Positions 27,124-37,109 are shown, counted from the stretch's first letter. The stretch is DNA of 64,000 bases from Saprospiraceae bacterium (GCA_030729925.1 JANQWK010000044.1:22637-86636), one strand, 5' to 3'. The notes: a model not told the origin generated them from the letters alone. Numbers and translations are program-made.

Positions 27124-27170
27124 CCCATTCTGAAAAAGATCCTGTACATTTATTATTTTACCTTGGTACT

Positions 27171-30100
27171 ATGGATCTGGCTCAACTGTTTTATAAAGAA
27201 CTCCAAAAAATCATTGTCCGCTTCGAGGACGACCCGGATAAGGCGCTCAAATCGCTCTACCAGCTTTTCCTGGCTTACCTGCACGAAATTACGGGACAGG
27301 AGAAAATCGCTTTTACAACCATTTTCGCCCGCATCCGCTACGCTGCTGAAAAATACCTGTTGCCCTATTCCCTTTACCAGTCCTTCCAGTGGTACCGCAA
27401 GTCCGGCAACCCGGCTTATCCGTTGCCCGATCGCGATCCGAATGCCCTCCTGGTTTTGGGTACTTATCTTATATACGCAAGTGCCCAACGGGTATATTCT
27501 TCCGGGTCGGATGCTTTTCTGGAGGATTTTTTTGCCCATCATCCGCCCCAACAACCTGTATCGGAGTATCCGGAAGAAGGCGATCAGACCCGCCGGGTAC
27601 TGCTTACCCGCATAGATGAGGCCAATACCCGCATACAGGGTTTTTTGGATAATCATACAGGCCAAGCGGTGTTCGTGCGGTATAATGTGCCCGGCAAAAA
27701 CGACTGGTTCAATCCAACTATTCAACTCCTGGGCAAACAGTTGGCCTTCCCCGTACAGGTGGTGTTGCATGGAGTGTCCTGGGAAGATGAGGAAACCCTC
27801 GTACCCGAGGCGATGGTACTGGAACCCGATTTCCTGGTGGACGCGACCGCTATTGCAGGCTGTTTTCGCTCCAATGGGGTCGCCCTTCAGGGCTACCTGC
27901 TGAAAAAATACCTTCCCTACGAGCTTACCCAGCCCATCATGCTTGGGAATATTGCCAATTATTTCCTGGATGAGTTGATCCGGTCCCCGGAAAAAAGCTT
28001 TGCTGCGCTACTTCCCGGTATTTTTCGGCTGTTTCCGCTGGAACTTGCGCTACTGTCGGATAAGGAGGTAAAGGAGCTGCTTTCCCGCAGCGAAGTGCAT
28101 TATCAGCACCTGCGCAAGGTGATTCAGGTGGATTTTCCGCAAATGCAGGTGCAGCCCGAAGCTTGTATCATTGAACCGAGTTTTTTTTCTTCCAATCACG
28201 GTATCCAGGGGCGTTTGGATATCCTGTACCTCGATCCGCTGGATCCCGCCAGAAGGGTGATCCTCGAGTTGAAGAGCGGCAAGCCTTATCAGGCTACTGT
28301 GTGGGGGATTAATCAGGATCATTTGATCCAGACCCTCTTGTACGACCTGCTGATCCAGGCTGCTTTTGGCAAGGACCAGCAGGCCGAAAATTATATCCTG
28401 TATTCGGGACAGACGACTCAACAGTTGTTCCGGGCACCTCGTATTACTGCCCAACAATACGATGCGCTTCAGGTGCGGAACCAGATGATCGCGCTGGATT
28501 TTTCCCTGGCTCGCCTGGGCACCGATCCCACCACGGATCTGCTGGATGCAGGAGATCAGTTTTTTGGCCGCTGGCAACTCGCCAATTTCCCTGAACTGAG
28601 TGGGTTCGAACGCAGAGATATCCAAAAATTTGAGCAGAAATACCAAGAGATGTCCCCCCTGGTGAAAAAGTATTTCATCGCTTTCGCAGGATTTATCGCA
28701 AGGGAGCAGATCTTGGCGAAAAAGGGGATAGAGGGCATAGATCAGGCCAGAGGACAGGCTGCTTTGTGGCTCAATTTTCCGGCTGATAAGGAAGCCGCTT
28801 TTATGATTTTTCAGGGTCTTCGATGGCGGGCAGACTTGGGCGACCCGGATCCGCAGGTAGCTTATTTCGATCGCAGTGAATATACCGGCAAGTTGGCCAA
28901 TTTCCGCACCGGGGATATTGCATTGTTGTATCCCTCGGGAGAACCGGATGCCCGCCTGGAGGCGTCCCAGGTGTTCAAATGTACGATCATTGCCGTCCAG
29001 CCGGATCAGGTGGTGGTAAGGCTGCGGTTTCCACAGGCAGATTTGAGCAAATATGCCTACTGGAACCTGGAGCCGGATACGATTGATACGGGCTTCTTGT
29101 CGCTCAACAGAGGTTTGTTTGAGTTTGCCGGCGCACAGTCCGATTACCAGCAATTGATTCTGGGAACGCTTGCTCCCAGAACCGGGGCTCCTGTGCAGGC
29201 AGCCTGGATTTCTGAGCGGCTCCCCGCATTACAACGAAATGTCCTGGAAAAAGCCCTTGCTGCACAGGATTATTTCCTGCTATGGGGCCCCCCAGGCACC
29301 GGAAAGACCAGCGTTTTTCTGCGGGAATTGACCGCAGTACTCATGCAGCATACCACCGAGAATGTACTGGTGATGGCCTATACCAATCGGGCAGTGGACG
29401 AAATTTGCGAGGCCATAGAAAGTGCCGGTATTACCGACTTCCTGCGCATCGGATCGGAGTATGCTTGCGATCCGAGGTTCAAGCGTCACTTGTTTTCCCG
29501 ACAGTTGGAGGGGATATCCAACAGGAGTGCACTCTTGGAATTATTTCAGAGCAAACGATTGTTTGTGAGTACCTTAGCGGCTATTTCCAACAACGTGGAT
29601 CTGTTTAAGATCAAAAAATTCGATACTGCAATTATTGACGAGGCTTCTCAGATCCTGGAGCCGATGCTTGCCGGGGTATTGAGTCGGTTCAGGCGCTTTT
29701 TTCTGATCGGAGATCATCATCAATTGCCTTCGGTAGTGATGCAAAGCGAATCAGAGTCGGCCGTGGCGGATAGGGCCTTGCAGGAAATTGGTCTGACCAA
29801 CCTGCGCAATTCTATGTTTGAGCGTTTGTACAGCCGGGCGCGTTCGGCCAATTGGACACATGCCTACGCCATGTTGCGACACCAGGGTAGAATGCACGCT
29901 GCGCTGATGGATTTTCCCGGTCGGGTTTTTTATGAAAACAACCTGGATGTGCTTCCTGCCGGACAGGATCCCATGCTGCGGCAGCGAAGGGAATTGTGGA
30001 TAGACCCCGACCTGCTTTTTGCCGATGGCCAAACCCCAATGCTTTTTTGCCGAAGGCGCTTGTTTGTGCCAACCCATGCCGAAAGCCAGGAGGGAGGACT

Positions 30101-30527
30101 GAAAGCCAACTTGTCCGAAGCGAAGGGGGTAGCCTTGCTGATCGCAGCTTATCTTGAGTTTCTTCCGGATAACAAGCTGCCTTCTATTGGGGTGATCACC
30201 CCTTACCGGGCTCAAATTGCGCTCATCAGACAGGTGCTGGCCGAACAGGACATAGATCCCGACCGGTTTACAATTGATACCGTGGAGCGCTACCAGGGCG
30301 GTGCCAGGGATGTGATTATCCTGTCGCTGTGTACCAATAATTTGTTTCAGTTTCGGCAGGTGGCCCAGGTGTCCTCGGATGGGGTGGATCGCAAGCTCAA
30401 TGTAGCACTGACCCGAGCGCGAGAGCAACTTATAATGCTGGGCGATCCGGACATCCTCAGCCAGATGCCTTTTTATGGCGACTGGGTGGCCAGTGCTGAA
30501 AGACTGGAACTGGCTCAGGGAATTTGA
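27171..30527 (+). CDS. Dna2-like fused PD-(D/E)XK nuclease and superfamily 1 helicase
   Basis: 1118 aa. An N-terminal helical region of about 330 residues is followed by a RecB/Cas4-type nuclease core: D350 in GRLDILYLD and E366-L-K368 in VILELKSGK. The helicase part has Walker A GPPGTGKT (G706-K712), FDTAIIDEASQILEPM (motif II), FFLIGDHHQLP (III), IGVITPYRAQI (V region) and DTVERYQGGARDVIILS plus VALTRAREQLIMLGD (VI). Family relatives (Dna2/Upf1-like) process flaps, RNA-DNA hybrids or ends. The four-cysteine iron-sulfur cluster of eukaryotic Dna2 is not obvious. The 3' end overlaps convergent queE by 13 nt. Confidence 0.85.
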   Translation: MDLAQLFYKELQKIIVRFEDDPDKALKSLYQLFLAYLHEITGQEKIAFTTIFARIRYAAEKYLLPYSLYQSFQWYRKSGNPAYPLPDRDPNALLVLGTYLIYASAQRVYSSGSDAFLEDFFAHHPPQQPVSEYPEEGDQTRRVLLTRIDEANTRIQGFLDNHTGQAVFVRYNVPGKNDWFNPTIQLLGKQLAFPVQVVLHGVSWEDEETLVPEAMVLEPDFLVDATAIAGCFRSNGVALQGYLLKKYLPYELTQPIMLGNIANYFLDELIRSPEKSFAALLPGIFRLFPLELALLSDKEVKELLSRSEVHYQHLRKVIQVDFPQMQVQPEACIIEPSFFSSNHGIQGRLDILYLDPLDPARRVILELKSGKPYQATVWGINQDHLIQTLLYDLLIQAAFGKDQQAENYILYSGQTTQQLFRAPRITAQQYDALQVRNQMIALDFSLARLGTDPTTDLLDAGDQFFGRWQLANFPELSGFERRDIQKFEQKYQEMSPLVKKYFIAFAGFIAREQILAKKGIEGIDQARGQAALWLNFPADKEAAFMIFQGLRWRADLGDPDPQVAYFDRSEYTGKLANFRTGDIALLYPSGEPDARLEASQVFKCTIIAVQPDQVVVRLRFPQADLSKYAYWNLEPDTIDTGFLSLNRGLFEFAGAQSDYQQLILGTLAPRTGAPVQAAWISERLPALQRNVLEKALAAQDYFLLWGPPGTGKTSVFLRELTAVLMQHTTENVLVMAYTNRAVDEICEAIESAGITDFLRIGSEYACDPRFKRHLFSRQLEGISNRSALLELFQSKRLFVSTLAAISNNVDLFKIKKFDTAIIDEASQILEPMLAGVLSRFRRFFLIGDHHQLPSVVMQSESESAVADRALQEIGLTNLRNSMFERLYSRARSANWTHAYAMLRHQGRMHAALMDFPGRVFYENNLDVLPAGQDPMLRQRRELWIDPDLLFADGQTPMLFCRRRLFVPTHAESQEGGLKANLSEAKGVALLIAAYLEFLPDNKLPSIGVITPYRAQIALIRQVLAEQDIDPDRFTIDTVERYQGGARDVIILSLCTNNLFQFRQVAQVSSDGVDRKLNVALTRAREQLIMLGDPDILSQMPFYGDWVASAERLELAQGI

Positions 30528-31150
30528 AGCACTTTGTGGGTCTGTACACTCATTCGCCATTGGGGTTTTGCCAGACAATAAGCTATCGTTTTTTGGGTGT
30601 TTTCCCCGATCCGGGGCCCATCCATAGGCTGTAGGAAAAAATGTTGAAAATCCAACTCCTCGAAAAGATCCGGTTCTGCACCCCATTGCGGGAAGACCAG
30701 TTTGAGTTCATGGCCGCGGGTCAGTACCAGTTCTGCACCGGCCTTGGGACTCACGCAGATCCAGTCCAATCCTTCGGGGGGCAGCACCGTTCCATTGGTT
30801 TCCACGGCTACCAGGCAGCCATGGGCGTGAAAAGTGTCCAACAAATCCTGATCCAACTGCAACAAGGGTTCCCCGCCGGTACAAACCACATAGGGTGGCA
30901 CCCCGCTATGTTCGGGCCAGCAGGAAAGAACAGTCGCTGTCAATTCCGCTGCGCTGTATTTTCCGCCCAGCGGCCCATCGGTGCCCCGGAAATCGGTATC
31001 GCAAAACTGGCAGATCGCGGACGAACGGTCTTCCTCGCGGCCGCTCCACAGATTGCAGCCGCTGAAACGGCAAAACACAGCCGGTCGGCCAGCCTGGGCA
31101 CCCTCGCCTTGCAAGGTATAGTAGATTTCTTTAACACTGTAGGTCTTCAC
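30515..31150 (-). CDS. queE: 7-carboxy-7-deazaguanine synthase, radical SAM
   Basis: 211 aa. Makes 7-carboxy-7-deazaguanine from 6-carboxytetrahydropterin in queuosine synthesis. The N-terminal EIYYTLQGEGAQAGRPAVFCRFSGCNLW is diagnostic. The cluster ligands are C32-x14-C47-x2-C50, the expanded spacing known from the E. coli enzyme instead of the usual CxxxCxxC. Further blocks are CTGGEPLLQLDQ and VAVETNGTVLPP. No other que gene is in the window. It overlaps the helicase gene tail to tail and is divergent from the BatA-type gene. Confidence 0.95.
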   Translation of the reverse strand: MKTYSVKEIYYTLQGEGAQAGRPAVFCRFSGCNLWSGREEDRSSAICQFCDTDFRGTDGPLGGKYSAAELTATVLSCWPEHSGVPPYVVCTGGEPLLQLDQDLLDTFHAHGCLVAVETNGTVLPPEGLDWICVSPKAGAELVLTRGHELKLVFPQWGAEPDLFEELDFQHFFLQPMDGPRIGENTQKTIAYCLAKPQWRMSVQTHKVLQIP

Positions 31151-31245
31151 AATCGGGTTTTATTGATCAAAAGTAGTACAGTTTTTGTTAAAGGAAAGTT
31201 TCCTGCCAATTTTCTATATTTACGTTTTACAACTAAACCCCGTCC

Positions 31246-33279
31246 ATGGAATTTTTGTATCCCGGTTTTTTACTTGCCTTACTTGCGCTCGCCATTCCGA
31301 TCATCCTGCACCTTTTTTATTTCCGAAGGTTTAAAAAGGTATATTTTACCAACGTGCGGTTTTTGAAGGAAGTAAAAGAACAAACCAGCGCGCGTTCCAA
31401 GCTCCGGAACCTGTTGGTGTTGCTGATGCGCCTCCTGGCAGTGGCGATGCTGGTTTTCGCTTTCGCCCAGCCCTATCTTCCTCGGGACAAATCCGTTCAG
31501 CAGGGACGCAAAGCAGTGAGCATCTATATTGACAATTCGTTCAGCATGGAGGGGAAAAGTCAGGATGTGACCCTGCTGGAAAAAGCCCGACAACGCGCCA
31601 GGGAAATTGTGGCAGCTTTTGACCCCGACGACGATTTTCAGATCCTGACCAACGACTTTGAAGGCAAACACCAGCGTTTGGTGGGACAGGAAGATGCCTT
31701 GGCCTTGATAGATGATATTACCAGCTCTCCCGCTACCGAAACGCTGGGCAGTGTTTTGCGGCGCCAGCAACGCATCTTACAGACGAGTTCCGCTGCGGAT
31801 AACCTCAGTTACCTGCTGTCTGATTTTCAGGAATATGCCGTAGATTTGGACAACTGGCAGGATACCAGTATGCGGGTCAGTCTGGTTCCGCTGCAGGCCG
31901 TTCAGGAACGCAACATCAGCATTGACTCCGCTTGGTTTGAGGAGCCGGTACAGATGCTGCAGCAGACCAATACCCTCGTGGTGAAATTGTCCAACAAAGG
32001 TCGCGAGGCTGCGGAAAATGTGCGGCTGTCGTTTTTTCACGAAGGGCAAAACAAACCCGTGGGCACCGTCAATGTTCCCGCAGGGGGCTTTATCCTGGAT
32101 ACCATCAACGTGAGTGTGTTGCGCACGGGCTGGCACGAGGCAAGGCTGGAAATTACCGATTATCCGATTACCTTCGACGATACTTATTTTTTGTCGTTTT
32201 ATGTACAGGAAAAAATCAATATACTGGTTGTTAACGAATTAGAGTCTAATGCGTATGTAGATGCCGCTTTTCGGGGTATCGCTTATTTTTCGGTGGACAA
32301 TCAGTTTAGTCGAAACCTGGATTACAGCAGGTTCAAGGATTACCAGCTGATCATCTGCAATGAACTTCCCGTTTTGTCTTCAGGATTGGCATTTGAGCTG
32401 CAGCAGTTTGTGCGCAATGGGGGCAATGTATTGGTTTTTCCCTCGGTCAATATGTCTGCCGGGGCTTATGACAACTTTCTGGACGCTTTTCCGGCCAATC
32501 GCTATGGTGCTTTTGAGGCGGAGGTAGAGAAGCAGGTCAGTGGAATCAACACGGAGGAGTTTGTTTTCCGCGACGTATTCCAGTCCCTGAGCAGCAATCT
32601 CAAGCTTCCGCTTGCCAAGGCGTCTTTTCAGTTTAATGGTTTTATGGATCGGGCAGAAGAGCCTTTGATGACCTATCGGGATGGGCGTTCCTTTTTGTCT
32701 AAATTCAAGATAGACAAGGGGCATTTGTACCTTTGTGCGGCGCCTTTGGACATCCGTTTCAACGATTTGGTCGTCAATGGAGAAATTTTTGTGCCGATGT
32801 TGTACAAAATGGCACTTTCCCGTGCAGCTGCAGAGGTGCCTGCGTGGTTTATCGGTCGGGACAACCGGCTGGAGGCAGACCACATTGGGCAGTCGGCGGA
32901 CATCATGTATCGGATGGGCGACCAGGATACCGAGTTTATTCCGGAGCAGCGCATTGTCGGGTCTAAGGTAATCATCGGTACCGGGGAACAAGTGCGCCGC
33001 TCGGGCTGGTACCGACTTTGGTTAGAGAAGGATAAAGTGTTGAAAATTTTTGCCTTCAACTACGACCGCAAGGAGTCCCAGCAGGAGTTTTTGGCTGCAA
33101 CAGCCTTGCAGCAGCGCTTCGGGGAGCGCTTTTCGGTCATTGACCTGGCCGATGCTGCCGTTTCGACTGATCTGATCGCTGAAAACTCGGAGGGCTTGTC
33201 TCTCTGGCGCTGGTTTGTCGTGTTGGCACTGTTATTCCTGGCCATAGAAACGCTGTTGTTGCGTTTCTGGAAAGCATAA
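31246..33279 (+). CDS. BatA-domain / von Willebrand factor A membrane protein
   Basis: 677 aa. The N-terminus MEFLYPGFLLALLALAIPIILHLFYFRRFKKVYF is the BatA membrane domain, followed by a second helix near residues 58-75. A vWA-like domain starts at AVSIYIDNSFSMEGKS, where DNSFS is a DxSxS MIDAS metal site. A long periplasmic region with beta-sandwich character follows, and a C-terminal helix (WFVVLALLFLAIETLLL) ends the protein. Bat-type proteins are linked to envelope stress in Bacteroidota; this single-gene form has no MoxR ATPase next to it. The next membrane-protein gene starts 3 nt later. Confidence 0.82.
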   Translation: MEFLYPGFLLALLALAIPIILHLFYFRRFKKVYFTNVRFLKEVKEQTSARSKLRNLLVLLMRLLAVAMLVFAFAQPYLPRDKSVQQGRKAVSIYIDNSFSMEGKSQDVTLLEKARQRAREIVAAFDPDDDFQILTNDFEGKHQRLVGQEDALALIDDITSSPATETLGSVLRRQQRILQTSSAADNLSYLLSDFQEYAVDLDNWQDTSMRVSLVPLQAVQERNISIDSAWFEEPVQMLQQTNTLVVKLSNKGREAAENVRLSFFHEGQNKPVGTVNVPAGGFILDTINVSVLRTGWHEARLEITDYPITFDDTYFLSFYVQEKINILVVNELESNAYVDAAFRGIAYFSVDNQFSRNLDYSRFKDYQLIICNELPVLSSGLAFELQQFVRNGGNVLVFPSVNMSAGAYDNFLDAFPANRYGAFEAEVEKQVSGINTEEFVFRDVFQSLSSNLKLPLAKASFQFNGFMDRAEEPLMTYRDGRSFLSKFKIDKGHLYLCAAPLDIRFNDLVVNGEIFVPMLYKMALSRAAAEVPAWFIGRDNRLEADHIGQSADIMYRMGDQDTEFIPEQRIVGSKVIIGTGEQVRRSGWYRLWLEKDKVLKIFAFNYDRKESQQEFLAATALQQRFGERFSVIDLADAAVSTDLIAENSEGLSLWRWFVVLALLFLAIETLLLRFWKA

Positions 33280-33282
33280 CCC

Positions 33283-35562
33283 ATGTCCAGGACGGAAAAA
33301 GTGGGTATGGTAGGGCTGGTTTTGGTGGCAACATTGCTTTGCTGGCTTCGCTTTCCCGATTTTCTGCCTCATGGTAATACCCGTTATATAGAGCCTTATG
33401 GCGATGGGTACAAAAACTACGCGGTTTTGGAGTACCATGTTGCCCACGATACTTCCTACCAGGAGTATCGGGGCATGAATTATCCCTTTGGCGAGCATAT
33501 TGTTGCCGCCGATGGACAGCCCTTACTTGCCAACGTATTGCTTTGGGCGAGGAAAAAAGGTTGGATCACCAGCAATAGGGTACCCGGAGTGATCCATGCC
33601 GCTTTGGTGGTTACGATCCTGGTGGCCGTGATGGCGCTGTTCCTGTTGTTGTTTGCCTTTGGCGTTCCCTTTTGGATAGCCGGTATCGCCGCTTTGGGCA
33701 TCGTTTTTTTAGCTCCCCAGATGGCGCGCATGTCGGCGCATTACGGTCTGGGGCAAGTAGCTGCCTTACCGCTGCTCTTTCTGTTGTTGTATCGCTTTCA
33801 GCAAAAACGGAGTACGGGGAGGAGTTTGCTCATTGCTTTGGCGCTAATGGCCTTTGCTTTGCTTCATTTTTACTTTTTTGTGCTGTTGGGAGCGGTGATT
33901 GGCTTGTGGCATAGCTTTGACTTTTTGTTGAGTAGGGTGCGTCCCAAGAATATCGGTTGGAGACTCTGGCACCTGTTTTTGCAGGTTGGACTACCCGCCC
34001 TGTTTTTTTACAGCTGGCTGTTTGCACCGGACACGGTCAGCGATCGCTCGGATCAGCCCTGGGGATTTTTCCACTATCGCGCGAATCTTTCCGGATTGCT
34101 CACCTCACCTGCGCAACCGCTGTTTCGGTGGATAGACGCCCAGATATTTCCCATTCCGGATATTGACTACGAAGCAGCCAACTACATCGGACTTTCCGGC
34201 ATGCTGGGGATCGTCATTTTGGCAATAGGGATATGGCGTGGCCGCCAAAAATCAGCTGACCGTCCTTTGCCTGGCTCGGAAAGGTTTATGCTCGCGATGG
34301 GTGGTGCGTCCGTGACCTTGCTGCTGTTTGCATTTGGGTTGCCCTTTACCCTGCCGGGCCTGGAAAGTTTGTATGAATACCTGGGGCCCTTCAAGCAGTT
34401 CCGTTCTATCGGTCGTTTTGCCTGGCCTTTTTATTTTATGGTTCAAATCTGGGCGGTATATGCGATTAGCCGTTACCGGCAAAACCTGATTTGGCCGGCG
34501 CTTTTGGTCTTGGTTGCGGAGGCCTGGTTTTTTCAGCGATCGCTGGATTTGCGATTGGACGTGGTAGAAGGCCCGGAAGGGGAGCATAGGGTAGAGGACC
34601 TTGCCGGGATTCGTGCAACAGACTACCAGGCCATACTCACTATTCCTTACTATAATGTTGGATCGGACAATTTCTGGTGGTCACCCGAAGGATTTATCCT
34701 GCAGCAGTCTTTGTGGATAGGGACAAAATTGGGCTTGCCGGTGACGAGTACCCTGTCCAGCCGTTCTTCCCTGGGACAGGCTTGGGAGCAATTGCAGTTG
34801 GTCACGCCTCCCTACCGCGATCCGCAGGTGCTCGGCCGGTATCCCGATAGCAAACCCCTGCTGGTGGTTTGGGACCAACAACAATACGACATGAATCCCG
34901 ACAAATACCAACACTTTTTACCGGATCTGATTCCACTGTATGAAGCATCCCGATTAAAACTTTACGCACTGCCGCTCTCGAGCTTTCGGAACAGGGTAGA
35001 AGCGGTTCAGCGACAGGTCGCTGCAGAGATAAAAGCGCTATCGGTTAGTCCTCGGGCAGCTATTGTATCCCCAACCGGCGATACGGCTTATTATTACAAC
35101 GCCTATGACAGCGGCGACCAGGGATCGGGTTATCCGGATGGCGCGGGTATGCAATTCCGTATGGGCAGGGAGTTTTTGTTTTTTGACGACACCCTTTCCT
35201 TCGCTACCTCCGGGGAATCACTTCTTTTTTCGCATTGGGCCTTTCTCAACCGCGACCTCGTCGGTCGGGTAAAAATCAGGATTACCGAAAGAGATGCAGA
35301 TACGGATGCCGTGTTACAACAAACCGAATACCAACTTTGGGAAAAGACGGTGGTGTTTGATCCCACCGGCTGGGGTCTGGTCGAAATCCCCTTCGTACCT
35401 GCAGGAAACAAATCCAGGTTTACCCTCGAATTCCGCCAGCGCGAACGCCGACAGTTATGGATCCAATGGGACGAACTGTTTGTCCGACCCACCGGTAAAT
35501 CCTACTACCAAACTACCCCAAACCACCTCTGGAAGAACAATCGCTGGTATTTGAAAAATTGA
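33283..35562 (+). CDS. large polytopic membrane protein, GT-C-like
   Basis: 759 aa with about ten membrane helices in residues 10-420 and a soluble C-terminal half. After the first helix comes a periplasm-facing loop with GNTRYIEPYGDGYKNYAV and NYPFGEHIVAADGQP, reminiscent of the acidic loop of GT-C glycosyltransferases. No family can be named with confidence. The C-terminal part looks like a beta-sandwich (REFLFFDDTLSFATSGESLL, then strand-rich residues). It is 3 nt after the BatA-type gene. An envelope glycan role is inference from topology and neighbours. Confidence 0.6.
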   Translation: MSRTEKVGMVGLVLVATLLCWLRFPDFLPHGNTRYIEPYGDGYKNYAVLEYHVAHDTSYQEYRGMNYPFGEHIVAADGQPLLANVLLWARKKGWITSNRVPGVIHAALVVTILVAVMALFLLLFAFGVPFWIAGIAALGIVFLAPQMARMSAHYGLGQVAALPLLFLLLYRFQQKRSTGRSLLIALALMAFALLHFYFFVLLGAVIGLWHSFDFLLSRVRPKNIGWRLWHLFLQVGLPALFFYSWLFAPDTVSDRSDQPWGFFHYRANLSGLLTSPAQPLFRWIDAQIFPIPDIDYEAANYIGLSGMLGIVILAIGIWRGRQKSADRPLPGSERFMLAMGGASVTLLLFAFGLPFTLPGLESLYEYLGPFKQFRSIGRFAWPFYFMVQIWAVYAISRYRQNLIWPALLVLVAEAWFFQRSLDLRLDVVEGPEGEHRVEDLAGIRATDYQAILTIPYYNVGSDNFWWSPEGFILQQSLWIGTKLGLPVTSTLSSRSSLGQAWEQLQLVTPPYRDPQVLGRYPDSKPLLVVWDQQQYDMNPDKYQHFLPDLIPLYEASRLKLYALPLSSFRNRVEAVQRQVAAEIKALSVSPRAAIVSPTGDTAYYYNAYDSGDQGSGYPDGAGMQFRMGREFLFFDDTLSFATSGESLLFSHWAFLNRDLVGRVKIRITERDADTDAVLQQTEYQLWEKTVVFDPTGWGLVEIPFVPAGNKSRFTLEFRQRERRQLWIQWDELFVRPTGKSYYQTTPNHLWKNNRWYLKN

Positions 35563-35615
35563 GGTTTTTTATGTTTTAAATATCATAAAACAATGAAAAC
35601 CAGTGCCTTAAAACA

Positions 35616-35649
35616 CAGGTGCAAGCCACCTTAAGGTGCCTTGCACCTG
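35616..35649. repeat. dispersed palindromic repeat, copy 2
   Basis: 34-nt palindrome centred on TTAA (35631-35634), starting 54 nt after a plus-strand stop. Compared with copy 1 the stem has GGTGCAAG/CTTGCACC in place of GGTGGAAG/CTTCCACC, a compensated base-pair change. The right flank ATTACCCTTATTAATACC is the reverse complement of the left flank of copy 1, apart from one base. Confidence 0.8.
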
Positions 35650-35801
35650 ATTACCCTTATTAATACCTTTTTGGAGGAAAAGGTAACCTATCTTTTGGGC
35701 TGATCGGGGGAGCATCTTTTTCCCGAAGGGGATATCTTTACAAATGCGGTCAATTTCCGATAAAATTTCCTGTTAAGATGGAAGGGCTAAAGCTAAATTT
35801 T

Positions 35802-35809
35802 TATTTTTG
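35802..35809 (+). promoter_or_regulatory. candidate -7 element for the dihydroorotase-like gene
   Basis: TATTTTTG matches TAnnTTTG exactly, 15 nt before the ATG at 35825. No clear -33 box. Confidence 0.4.
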
Positions 35810-35824
35810 CCGAAATAGGTTGTC

Positions 35825-37096
35825 ATGAAGTGGCTCATAAAAAACGCCCGAATCCTTTCGGCTACATCTCCCTGGGACGACCAGGTACTCGATCTTTTGT
35901 TGGTGGACGGGGTGATCGAAAACGTGGGTGCCGGACTTCAAGATGCTGATGCTCAGGTCTTTAATGCGGGAGCTTCGTTGTTGTCTCCTGGCTGGTTGGA
36001 TATTGGTTGTGTACATGGCGACCCCGGGTTTGAACACCGGGAGGATTTATTTTCGCTGGCAGCAGCGGCCAGGGCAGGGGGATATACGGCAATTGCACCT
36101 TTTCCCAATACCAACCCTCCCTCAGATTCACAGGCACAACTGCAATATTTGAAGCACCACAAGGCACATACCCAAGTGGATATCCACCCGATTGCAGCCC
36201 TTACAGAGGGAGTCGGGGGGCAAGCCATCGCTGAAATGATGGATTTGTACCACGCCGGTGCGGTGGCTTTTTCTGATGGATTGAAGAGCATACAGCATGC
36301 CGGTGTGATGATGCGGGCATTGGAGTATGTCAAACCTTTTCGGGGGTTGGTGATCAATCGCCCCGACGAATTGTTTTTGTCCGCGGAAGGACAGTTGCAC
36401 GAAGGCCTGGAAAGTACCCTCATGGGCGTTCCCGGTATTCCCCCGCTCGCGGAGGAACTGATGTTGTATCGAGACCTGCGCCTCGCGGATTATGCACAGT
36501 CCCGGCTGATGGCTTACAACATTTCTACTGCCGGTGCAGCAGATCTCATTCGAACGGCGAAAGGTTCCGGCTTGGAGGTATTCGCTTCTGTTGCTGCCCT
36601 GAACCTCGCTTTTGACTCGACCCAACTCCTCAACTTCGACAGCAACCTCAAAGTACTTCCTCCCCTGCGGAGTGCGGGTGACCAGGAAGCGCTGATTGAA
36701 GCGCTCAGGGATGGTACTATAGATTGTATTACTTCCGGACACTTGCCCCTGGAGGCGGATCTCAAACTAAAAGAATTTCCCTATACCGCTTTTGGTGCGA
36801 TCGGATTGGAGACCGCCTTCGCGCTTGCCCATACCAGATTGGAAAAAGTAATGGATGTTCGACTGCTGGTGGACAAGCTCGCCAATGGCCCAAGGAGGGT
36901 GCTGGGATTGCCAATTCCCGAAATAAAAGCGGGAGTTCCGGCCAACTTTACTATATTTGATCCGCAAAAGGAATGGGTGTTTTCGGACAGGCATATTCGA
37001 TCCAAAAGCCGAAACTCCCCCTTGCTCAATCGCCATTTAAAAGGCAAAGTATTGGCCACTTTTTTCCGACAGGAAGTGCAAATAAATATAGATTGA
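35825..37096 (+). CDS. dihydroorotase homologue lacking the metal-binding residues
   Basis: 423 aa with the overall amidohydrolase/dihydroorotase layout, including GGYTAIAPFPNTNPPSD, VAFSDGLKS and GAIGLETAFAL. The metal and catalytic sites are changed. Where active enzymes have DxHxHxREPG, this one reads D59-I-G-C-V-H-G-D-P-G68, with Gly61 and Val63 in place of the HxH histidines and Gly65 in place of Arg. The late TDHAP motif is SGHLP (Gly305 replaces Asp), and the histidine pair in the ASVAALNLAF region is absent. Such pseudo-DHOases are usually labelled pyrC in Bacteroidota genomes. Catalysis is doubtful; a structural role with aspartate carbamoyltransferase, as in known inactive DHOases, is possible. 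Confidence 0.85.
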   Translation: MKWLIKNARILSATSPWDDQVLDLLLVDGVIENVGAGLQDADAQVFNAGASLLSPGWLDIGCVHGDPGFEHREDLFSLAAAARAGGYTAIAPFPNTNPPSDSQAQLQYLKHHKAHTQVDIHPIAALTEGVGGQAIAEMMDLYHAGAVAFSDGLKSIQHAGVMMRALEYVKPFRGLVINRPDELFLSAEGQLHEGLESTLMGVPGIPPLAEELMLYRDLRLADYAQSRLMAYNISTAGAADLIRTAKGSGLEVFASVAALNLAFDSTQLLNFDSNLKVLPPLRSAGDQEALIEALRDGTIDCITSGHLPLEADLKLKEFPYTAFGAIGLETAFALAHTRLEKVMDVRLLVDKLANGPRRVLGLPIPEIKAGVPANFTIFDPQKEWVFSDRHIRSKSRNSPLLNRHLKGKVLATFFRQEVQINID

Positions 37097-37109
37097 GCTG
37101 TAATGATTG

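Noticed and set aside
28050..29153. 367-aa minus-strand ORF inside the helicase gene
   Set aside because: Shadow of the helicase reading frame; no signal, domain or start context.
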